Positions 14,987-28,470 of a DNA stretch of 64,000 nt are shown one piece after another. The position numbers and the translations under genes were made by a program. Source of the DNA: Streptomyces glomeratus (lineage in GTDB: Bacteria > Actinomycetota > Actinomycetes > Streptomycetales > Streptomycetaceae); contig NZ_JAKEEB010000022.1 of assembly GCF_021462825.1 (NCBI RefSeq), forward strand, positions 1 through 64,000, read 5' to 3'. The notes beneath the pieces are model-generated. The model did no database searches. It was not told where the DNA came from and was given only the letters and a program-made list of their open reading frames with translations. Each line of letters begins with the position of its first letter. Positions within the stretch are counted from its first letter, which is position 1.

Positions 14987-17900
14987 AGGTCCGCTCCCTT
15001 CACCATTACCTGGCATTCCCGGTCGACGTTGCGCATGGAGTTGGGGGTCTCCCACAGGCCGTAGCGCTGTTCGAAACTCTTGATCAGGTTGGACTGGCCC
15101 TTGCCCTGGCTGCGGTAGTACAGCACCCGGCCTTCCTTGCGCGCCTCGCGAGCGGCGTCCTCCCAGTCGGCCAGGAGTTCACCGAGTTCCTGGCGCACGG
15201 CCTCGGCGGCGCGGTCTTCAGCTGCGGCGACCACCCGAGCCGTCAGCTCATCGGCCAGCGATTCGGCTTCCGTCATCCTGTCGAGAACTCCCCCGGCCTG
15301 GTTCTCCGCGGCCAGGCCGAGACGGTGTCGTACGAGGATGACGAGCGCGGCATGGAGTGCCCGTCGTCGCGAAGGCACCGACCACGGTGTGACGCTGGTC
15401 GGTTCGACGTGCCGGTAGAGCGAGCGGTGGTACACGTCGAACGTCTCGTAGTGCGAGCGGTCGCGGGGCCGGGTCGCGTTGAAGAACGTGACGACGAGAC
15501 CTGGTACGGCGTGCCGGCCCACGCGGCTGGTGGCTTGGATGTACTCGGCCGTCGTCTTGGGCTGCCCCTGCATCAGCATGAGCGACAGCCGCTTCACATC
15601 GACGCCCACGGACAGCATGTTCGTGCAGGGCAGGAAGGACACCGACTGCTCGTCCTGCCAGCCCTTCTCGAGCCGGTCGAGCAGAACGGGTTGCTCCGCC
15701 CGCGGCAGGTTGCTCGTCAGTTCCTGAACCTGATCGTCCCGCAACTCGCGTACACCTGCTCCGGCGCCGGAGTCGAGGCCCTTCAACTGGGCCGGGATGT
15801 CATCGGCCGCGGCCGTGACGGTACGCCCGAGTTCCCGCAAGCTGTGGTGGTAGGCAACGAGGGTCCAGTAGTCGTCGCGGTTCTCCAGGGGAAGTTCCCA
15901 GGCGCCCTGGAGCATGGCCGCGGCGGTGGCCACGGAGGCACGGCCCGCGGTGTGGCCCTGGGCCATCACCCCGAGGTACAGCCGTCCTGGTCGCGACGTG
16001 TCGGGTTCGGCGAAGTACGAGTGCCTGGCGTCGAGTCCGGCGGGCGGGAAGAGCTGCACGTCACTGCCGTACAGTGCGCGAATCTGCTCACCGGAGCGGC
16101 GGATGGTCGCCGTCGAGGCCACCACCTTGGGACTGATTCCCTCGGTCGTGGTGCACAGGCCGAGGACCGCCGACTCATACAGGCCGACGGTGGTGCCGAG
16201 AGGGCCGGTGAGCAGATGCAGCTCGTCCTGGATGACGAGGGACGGCGGCAGGTTCCCGGTGCCGGCGCCGAACAGCCGCCCGGCACGCGGCTCCCAGGCC
16301 AGCCGGGCGAACTTGTCCACGGTGCCGAGGACGAATGTGGGCGGACGGTCGTACAACTGCTCGTCCACGACACCGACGGGCAGCTCATCGTGGAAGGCGC
16401 AATCGTCGCGGGGGCAGAAGAAGGCGAAGGAGTCGGCTGCCGCCCGCACACCGTAGTCCCCGATGTCCGGAGACTTGTGGGAGGGAAGTATGCGTGTGCC
16501 GCACCAGGGACACCGGTCCAGGATGAACACGTCGTCCGGCTTGGCAGCCCTGCGTACCTCCTCGAATTTGGTGCGGGCGGTGTCGTAGGAATTCGGCGAG
16601 GTGGCCTCGCCCACCCAAAGGCCGATGGAGAAGGGCTCTTCTCCGTACGTCTCGGGATCGGCGCGGCGCAGGGTCTCCAGGGCACAGACGGTGGTGGCCG
16701 CGCGCTGGAACTGCTGGGTGGTCAGCAGGCTGAGGGTGTAGCGGCTGAGCACCGCGGTCCCGCCGCCGTCGGCAGCGGTGCGGCGCAGAAGGATGACGAA
16801 GGCGGCCAGGAGCAGGTAGGCCTCGGTCTTTCCACCACCGGTGGGGAACCAGATCAGGTCGGTGGTGCCGCGGTCGGGGTGCCGGGGATCGGCGATGCCG
16901 TCCACGGCAAGGAGGAAGAAGGCGAGCTGGAACGGCCGCCAGGTCGCGTCCGCGTGCGGCGCCGGGTCGAGCAGAACCGGGTCGCGGCGGGAGCGCCGCT
17001 CGCCGGCCTGGTCGTGGGCCGAGTGCCGCATCTGCAACGCCATGGCATGGTTCGCCACTCGGAAAGCACGCAGGAGCTCGGGGCGGCGCGGGTCACAGAG
17101 TGTGCGCACACCCGACTCGATGCGCGCGACCGCCGCGCCGATGCGTTCGAGGATCCGATCAGCGGCGTCCCGCCCCCATTCGGGGATGTCCGCATTGAGT
17201 TGTCCCACGTACCAGGCTCGATAGTGGGTGGCGAAGTCGCTCAGTTCTTCACGGAGCTGCTCCACTGAGACATCGGGGTCTGCCAGATGCAGGACGTTGA
17301 GGACGGGCGTGTCGGTGAGGCCCGCGGCCCGGGTGCCGCTCACCTCGGCCTGCGGCATGACGGCTGCCCGCACTCCGGTCACGCGCCCGGTGTCCTCGTC
17401 GCGCAGCTCCTCCACTGCGCATCCGTGCCCGACGGCATGCGTCTGTACGTGCCGGTACTGCAGTCGCAGTTCCTGTTCCTCGAGGTCGCGGCTGGCCAGC
17501 CGGATGCTCGGGTAGGGCAGCACGGTCCCGTCCACGGGCCGGGTGGTCAGGCCCACCTGGAACAGCATGCGGTCCCACTGGGCGGCTTTGCCGAGAGCCT
17601 GCTCGTGGTGTGCCACGTTGACCAGGGCCACGGTGATCAGATGCCCGCTGCCGAACGCCCGGCGGCGCACCCGGATCTCAGCCCGGCCGTCCAGGACGGG
17701 CACGCGGTCGCGGTCCGCTCCAACAGTGTGTGTCTCGGGGTCGAGCGGAACTCGTTTCCAACGCCGGCCTCGCTCGCCCGTCGCCGCCTTGGTCTCATAA
17801 CGGGCACCGGAACAGCTCACGGTGACAGTGGTCGTGTCGGTGTAGAAGCTCAGTCCCAGGGATGACGGCAGCCAGGAGTTGGCCTCGGGAACGGGATCCG

Positions 17901-18117
17901 TGGACGGAGCTGTGTCGTCGGCCCGGGCTTCGGTGCCGAGGCCGTCCGGCTCCTCCGCCGCGAGGTCCAGTTGCCGCTGGAGGTCCGCCTCCTGCGGGTA
18001 GAGGGTACCCATGAGGTACTGCCGGTCGGGCGGGGCATCGAGGGTCTCGTACCCTCCGGCGACCGGGCCGACGAGTTGGCGGTGCAAGTAGTCGACGAGC
18101 TCTTGCCGGGCGTCCAT
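14983..18117 (-). CDS. drmA: DrmA-like SF2 helicase (DISARM core)
   Basis: A 1044-residue SF2 helicase with the DrmA pattern. Walker A is LIWFPTGGGKTEAYL near 420. A zinc-type insertion follows (CPWCG near 539, CPRDDC near 576). The DEAH-equivalent box is VIQDELHLLTGPLGT near 634. The C-terminal helicase half has CTNMLSVGVDVKRLSLM, then GQPKTTAEYIQATSRVGR near 868, and the family signature ATRPRDRSHYETFDVYHRSL. In DISARM the DrmA-DrmB pair recognises and translocates on incoming DNA. ATG 18117 is 56 bases beyond the sigma-like gene. No DrmC-type phospholipase D gene is linked. Confidence 0.92.
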   Translation of the reverse strand: MDARQELVDYLHRQLVGPVAGGYETLDAPPDRQYLMGTLYPQEADLQRQLDLAAEEPDGLGTEARADDTAPSTDPVPEANSWLPSSLGLSFYTDTTTVTVSCSGARYETKAATGERGRRWKRVPLDPETHTVGADRDRVPVLDGRAEIRVRRRAFGSGHLITVALVNVAHHEQALGKAAQWDRMLFQVGLTTRPVDGTVLPYPSIRLASRDLEEQELRLQYRHVQTHAVGHGCAVEELRDEDTGRVTGVRAAVMPQAEVSGTRAAGLTDTPVLNVLHLADPDVSVEQLREELSDFATHYRAWYVGQLNADIPEWGRDAADRILERIGAAVARIESGVRTLCDPRRPELLRAFRVANHAMALQMRHSAHDQAGERRSRRDPVLLDPAPHADATWRPFQLAFFLLAVDGIADPRHPDRGTTDLIWFPTGGGKTEAYLLLAAFVILLRRTAADGGGTAVLSRYTLSLLTTQQFQRAATTVCALETLRRADPETYGEEPFSIGLWVGEATSPNSYDTARTKFEEVRRAAKPDDVFILDRCPWCGTRILPSHKSPDIGDYGVRAAADSFAFFCPRDDCAFHDELPVGVVDEQLYDRPPTFVLGTVDKFARLAWEPRAGRLFGAGTGNLPPSLVIQDELHLLTGPLGTTVGLYESAVLGLCTTTEGISPKVVASTATIRRSGEQIRALYGSDVQLFPPAGLDARHSYFAEPDTSRPGRLYLGVMAQGHTAGRASVATAAAMLQGAWELPLENRDDYWTLVAYHHSLRELGRTVTAAADDIPAQLKGLDSGAGAGVRELRDDQVQELTSNLPRAEQPVLLDRLEKGWQDEQSVSFLPCTNMLSVGVDVKRLSLMLMQGQPKTTAEYIQATSRVGRHAVPGLVVTFFNATRPRDRSHYETFDVYHRSLYRHVEPTSVTPWSVPSRRRALHAALVILVRHRLGLAAENQAGGVLDRMTEAESLADELTARVVAAAEDRAAEAVRQELGELLADWEDAAREARKEGRVLYYRSQGKGQSNLIKSFEQRYGLWETPNSMRNVDRECQVMVKGADL

Positions 18118-18173
18118 GGTGCTCCTGGGAACTGTTCGAGAGGGTACGACGGTGGGTGGAGCGCGGGCTCGCC

Positions 18174-21100
18174 TCAGGACCGGCGCCAGCGGTCCCTGAG
18201 GGTTGCCCGGTCGGCGGCCGGTACCTGGAGTGCGGCGAGCTGCGTCTGCAACTCGGTGATGCGGGCCCGGGCATCATGCTCGACCTGTGCGAGGCGTGCC
18301 GCGGCGAGCTGTTCACCCCGCACCGCGCGAGCCTCCGCCTGGTTGGCGGCGGTGACCAGTACCTGCGCCCGCTGCTCCGCGGCCTCGGCCCGTTGCTGCG
18401 CCTGCTCCACTTCGGCGGCGGCACGCTGCCCGGCCTCGTACAGGGCTCTGTCCCGGGCGATGAGTCGCGCCTCGGTCTGCCGCAGGCGCGTTTCCGTCTG
18501 ACGAAGTCGGAATTCCAGGTCCGCGACGCGTGCCACAGCCTCCTCGCGGTACTGGTGCAGCTGCTTCTCCGCCTGCTCGGCGTGGGCCTGCAACCGGGAT
18601 ACCTGCTCGGAAGCGACCGCCGACATCGCCGTTTCGGCCTGTCGCAGCCGGATCTCGAGGTCCACGATGCGTTCCTGTGCGCGGCGCGTCGCGGCCGTGT
18701 TCGCTTCGCGGTGCTCCTCCTTGAGCCGCGCGACGCGTTCCTTGGCTTGCCGCCGCAGGTGCTGCTCCTGGCGTGCCAGCGCCTTGTCGACGCGTTTCAG
18801 CAGAATCTCTTCCAGGTCGTCGAGCTGTTGTCCGGCCTCTGCCTGGAGGGCCGCGACACGCGCGTCGGCGGCCTGCCGTTCCTCCGCCAGCCGACGCTCG
18901 TACGTGTCGGCCAGCCGTGCGAGTTCCGCCTCGTGCCCGGCGCGGGCCTCGGTGAGCAGGTGCTCGACGTCTACGAGAGGCTCATGCGGCGGACCGGCCT
19001 CCGTGCCCTGCTCCGCCTCGACCCGCTCCGTCTCGGCCTGCTCCACCTCGGCCTGCTCCACCTCCGCCTGCTCCGCCTCGTTCCGTTGCGCCTGCGCCGC
19101 CTTGAACTCCCGAAGGGCGTCATGGATGGCGAGGCGCGACTCGTCGTCCACCAGAGATTTCGCGGCCAGGAACGCGCGGGGTGTCGTCCCGCCCAGAGCC
19201 TCGGAAGTCCACTCGAAGTAGTGCTCGGGCCGGAGTTCCAGCTCCTTGACGACATTGAGAACGACTTCGAGCGTCTCCAGGGCCAGGACTGTGGGGCGGT
19301 TGAGCATGCCTCGTTCCCGAACGGCCCGGACAACGGCGTCTGCAGGGGACGAGCCCAGCATCACGGCCAGTTGCAGATACCCCACAGCGCGCAGCGCATA
19401 CTCGGCGAGCCAGGCCACCTTCCCGCCGAACGGTGCCGGTGTCAGCTCCCGGGCCCTGTCCCAGTCGGCGGTGTACTGGGGCAGCGGCGCAGGGAGGTCG
19501 GTGACTGCCGCATCGCTCGACGTCGGCTGGTTCGTCCCGGACTCGGCCGCCGCCCCCGCGTCGGAATCGTCGGTGATGTTCACGAGCTCCGCGTACGGCA
19601 GCGTGCCACGCACCGGCTCCGATTCGTCCGACAGCGTTTCGGCCGAGGCCGGTTCAGTCGGCTCATGCGGGGGCAGCGCCGGTTCAGTCGGCTCATGAGA
19701 GGGCAGCGTCTGTTCTCTGGGCTCCGGACGGGCCGGTGCGTCCTCCGCGCTCTCCGCTGCCGATGCGTCCGGGAGCGCCTTCGTGAACACCAGGAACTCC
19801 CGGAGGGCGTCACGCATCGCCAGCCGAGGCTCACTTCGCACCAGCGGTTTGCGGGCGAGGTAGGCCCGGGGCGTCACCCCGCACAGCGCCTCAGAGGGCC
19901 GGTCGAAGAAGTCTTCCGGGCGCATTCCGGCCTGTGCGACACCGTCACACACGCGACGCAGCACCTCGAGCGCCGCCAGCACCGAGTGATCGGCCGGCTC
20001 CCGCTCGCACGCGATCCGACGCACCGTTTCGGCCGCCGGTTGCCCGAGCATCTCGGTGAGCCCTGGACCTCCCACGGCGGCGATCGCGTAGTCCGCGAGC
20101 CACGCCTGCCCGGACGGCGACTCGGCCAACCGCAGGGCCCGCTCCCAATCTGGCACGTCCGCGGCCGTAACGACAGCAGGGGTTTCGGCGTTCTGCGAAG
20201 TCGAGGCAGCCACCGTCGTGTCCTGACTACGGGACGGCATGGCCGCTGCGACAGCCGCCTTCTTCTTCGCCGGGACAGGACGAACGGTGCGTGCGGCGCG
20301 CGCCGCACGGCGACCGGTGGCAACGGTACGGACGCCATCCGCACTGTCCGGGTCCTCAGCCGCCACCACAGCACGGACACCGAGCAGGCGCGCCGTCCGC
20401 AGCCGCGAGCGGAGTGCGGGCACCAGCTTGACCTCCAGCTGCCGGATACGTTCCCTTGTCACGCCGAACTCGCTGCCCAACTGGTCCAGTGTCGACGGCT
20501 CCGCGTCGTCGAGTCCCAGGCGCCGAACGAGAATCCGATGGTCGCGGCCGGAGAAGGTGTTCACCACGGCCATCGCGTCATCCAGGAGCAGCGCGTTGTG
20601 CACCCGTTCCTCGAATGGCGGCACGGTCTGGGTCTGCGCGACGAAGTCTCCGAGCGTCGCTCCGTCCCCCACGACACGATCGAGCGAGTCGGTGCGCCGG
20701 CTCAGCCGTCGGGCCTCCTCGACCTTGCTCAGGCTCACGTCGCAGTGCACGGCCACGTCGGCCGCGGTCGCCGGACGCCCGCGTTCGGCCAAAGAGCGCT
20801 CCGCGTGCGCCACTTTACGGATTGTCTCGTGCATATGGACGGGTACACGGATGACGGAGCCTTCGTCCGCGATGCCCCGGGTGATGGACTGACGGATCCA
20901 CCACGTCGCGTACGTCGAGAACTTGAAGCCTTTGGTCGGGTCGAACTTCCGCGCCGCCCGCATGAGCCCCAGCGCTCCGTGCTGGAACAGGTCCTCATAG
21001 TCCAGTCCCTGTTCCAGGTAGCGGGGAACCAGGCTGTGCACGAGCCCCTGATTGTGTACGACCAAGCAGTCCCGCGCGCGGATTCTTATGTCGTCCGAGG

Positions 21101-21938
21101 ACAGGGCGCTCAGCGTCTCCTGGTCGGCTTCCTCGTCGAGGCCACCCCGCACGAGCATGGCGAGTCCGACTTCCTCCCGGGCGGTGAGCAAGTGCTTCTC
21201 CGGCCGACGCCGATAGCGGTCCTCGCGCATGACGCGCTCGGCCGCGGCGACCGCTGCGGCCAGGTCCGCGTCCGTCGGTACGACCGTTTCGGATGGCCCG
21301 GGCGGGAAGCCTTCCGCCGATGCGACATCCAGTTCCTCCATCCTGGAACCTTCGTTGACCGGCGGTTCGTGCGGTGCCTGCGATTCCTGCGCGGAGGAGC
21401 CTTCGCCCGCGACTTTCGCGCCGCCGACCGTCGCCAGCTGCTCGTCCACGTCTTCGCCGTCCGCTTCGGCTGCGGCCTCGATCGTCGGGTCCGTCGGAGT
21501 CCTCTCGGGCCCCACATTGGCCGCATCCCGCAGGGCCGCCGCCTCGCGCGCGTTGAGCCCACAGAGCCGTACGACCCCCTCCAGGGTCCGAGGGGTCACG
21601 CGTCCCTCGGCGTCCGCGTACCGCTCGAGCAGTCCCAGCACCCGATCGAGTTGAGGGAACACAGTTTCTACACGCTTCCGCGCAACCTTTGGCACATCTG
21701 GATTGTCGATGTGTGTATGCGCCACGCTCCTCTGGACAGGCACGTGCAGCCTGACCAGTTCGTCCCGCAGCCGCTCCCGCTCGTGCCCACGCAACCCGAG
21801 CTTGCGCGTCTGAGCCAAGAACACCGCCTCGGGCACGACTCCACCCACCGCGGCCCGACGGAGTTGTGCCATCAGTTCCGCCAGCGCGGCCTTCGTCACG
21901 GGCACGCCTCGCGCTCCGGGATCCTGATGCCCCGCCAT
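18174..21938 (-). CDS. sigma-70-type factor fused to tandem repeats and a long coiled coil
   Basis: A 1254-residue protein of unusual architecture. An N-terminal helical region (1-240) precedes sigma-70 region 1.2 (LLTAREEVGLAMLVRGG near 255), region 2 (NQGLVHSLVPRYLEQGLDYE, LFQHGALGLMRAARKFDPTK, FSTYATWWIRQSITRGIAD near 295-360), region 3 (VRVP...HMHETIRKV to about 450) and region 4 (LDQLGSEFGVTRERIRQLE near 485-505). After it come two copies of a domain of about 125 residues (near 596-720 and 824-948; shared features DW-RA-L, AWLA(D/E)YA, PRAFLA/PRAYLA, DALREF), then a coiled coil of about 240 residues rich in Ala, Glu, Arg. All sigma DNA- and core-binding regions look intact. ATG 21938 (GGGGGTGGGTGAC upstream) is preferred to GTG 21953. 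It is first in the DrmA/DrmB operon, 56 bases ahead of it. Confidence 0.85.
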   Translation of the reverse strand: MAGHQDPGARGVPVTKAALAELMAQLRRAAVGGVVPEAVFLAQTRKLGLRGHERERLRDELVRLHVPVQRSVAHTHIDNPDVPKVARKRVETVFPQLDRVLGLLERYADAEGRVTPRTLEGVVRLCGLNAREAAALRDAANVGPERTPTDPTIEAAAEADGEDVDEQLATVGGAKVAGEGSSAQESQAPHEPPVNEGSRMEELDVASAEGFPPGPSETVVPTDADLAAAVAAAERVMREDRYRRRPEKHLLTAREEVGLAMLVRGGLDEEADQETLSALSSDDIRIRARDCLVVHNQGLVHSLVPRYLEQGLDYEDLFQHGALGLMRAARKFDPTKGFKFSTYATWWIRQSITRGIADEGSVIRVPVHMHETIRKVAHAERSLAERGRPATAADVAVHCDVSLSKVEEARRLSRRTDSLDRVVGDGATLGDFVAQTQTVPPFEERVHNALLLDDAMAVVNTFSGRDHRILVRRLGLDDAEPSTLDQLGSEFGVTRERIRQLEVKLVPALRSRLRTARLLGVRAVVAAEDPDSADGVRTVATGRRAARAARTVRPVPAKKKAAVAAAMPSRSQDTTVAASTSQNAETPAVVTAADVPDWERALRLAESPSGQAWLADYAIAAVGGPGLTEMLGQPAAETVRRIACEREPADHSVLAALEVLRRVCDGVAQAGMRPEDFFDRPSEALCGVTPRAYLARKPLVRSEPRLAMRDALREFLVFTKALPDASAAESAEDAPARPEPREQTLPSHEPTEPALPPHEPTEPASAETLSDESEPVRGTLPYAELVNITDDSDAGAAAESGTNQPTSSDAAVTDLPAPLPQYTADWDRARELTPAPFGGKVAWLAEYALRAVGYLQLAVMLGSSPADAVVRAVRERGMLNRPTVLALETLEVVLNVVKELELRPEHYFEWTSEALGGTTPRAFLAAKSLVDDESRLAIHDALREFKAAQAQRNEAEQAEVEQAEVEQAETERVEAEQGTEAGPPHEPLVDVEHLLTEARAGHEAELARLADTYERRLAEERQAADARVAALQAEAGQQLDDLEEILLKRVDKALARQEQHLRRQAKERVARLKEEHREANTAATRRAQERIVDLEIRLRQAETAMSAVASEQVSRLQAHAEQAEKQLHQYREEAVARVADLEFRLRQTETRLRQTEARLIARDRALYEAGQRAAAEVEQAQQRAEAAEQRAQVLVTAANQAEARAVRGEQLAAARLAQVEHDARARITELQTQLAALQVPAADRATLRDRWRRS

Positions 21939-21970
21939 GTCACCCACCCCCACACCCGGTTACACGCCAG

Positions 21971-22000
21971 ACCGTAAGGGATGTCTGTTAGCACTGTCAA
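21971..22000 (-). promoter_or_regulatory. housekeeping-type promoter for sigma/DrmAB operon
   Basis: Minus-strand TTGACA (22000-21995), an 18-base spacer, then TACGGT (21976-21971), which fits the TAnnnT -10 form. It predicts a 5' leader of about 26 bases before ATG 21938. Confidence 0.6.
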
Positions 22001-22027
22001 CGGATCACGCATCTAGGAAAGTTGACA
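21995..22027. promoter_or_regulatory. inverted repeat in the divergent control region
   Basis: TGTCAAC (21995-22001) and GTTGACA (22021-22027) form a perfect 7-bp inverted repeat with a 19-base centre. Each half carries a TTGACA element facing outward, so the repeat would couple the two divergent operons. The rightward TTGACA has no good -10 at 17-18 bases, so that promoter may need an activator or another sigma factor. Confidence 0.5.
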
Positions 22028-22143
22028 CACCTCGTGTACCGTGACCGCGTCCGCACTCTCCGCTTCAGAACCAGGTGGCGGGACGGCACTCACAGGGGCA
22101 AGTCCCTTGACGGGACGGGGAAGTAGAGGGCAGGGGAGAAACC

Positions 22144-28437
<6,294 letters not shown>

Positions 28438-28470
28438 CGACCGGCTTCTCCTGAGGACTTGAAAACACAC

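Noticed and set aside
14863..17268. An 801-codon plus-strand frame opposite the DrmA-like gene
   Set aside because: Shadow of the DrmA-like gene with no recognisable domain.
12051..18117. Calling the leftward arm a complete DISARM system
   Set aside because: DrmA- and DrmB-like proteins are clear, but no DrmC phospholipase D and no methylase lies in that arm. Only a DISARM-like label is justified.
18156..21977. A 1273-codon plus-strand frame opposite the sigma-like gene
   Set aside because: Antisense shadow: no motifs, biased composition (Arg, Leu, Gly, His), while the minus strand encodes clear sigma regions.
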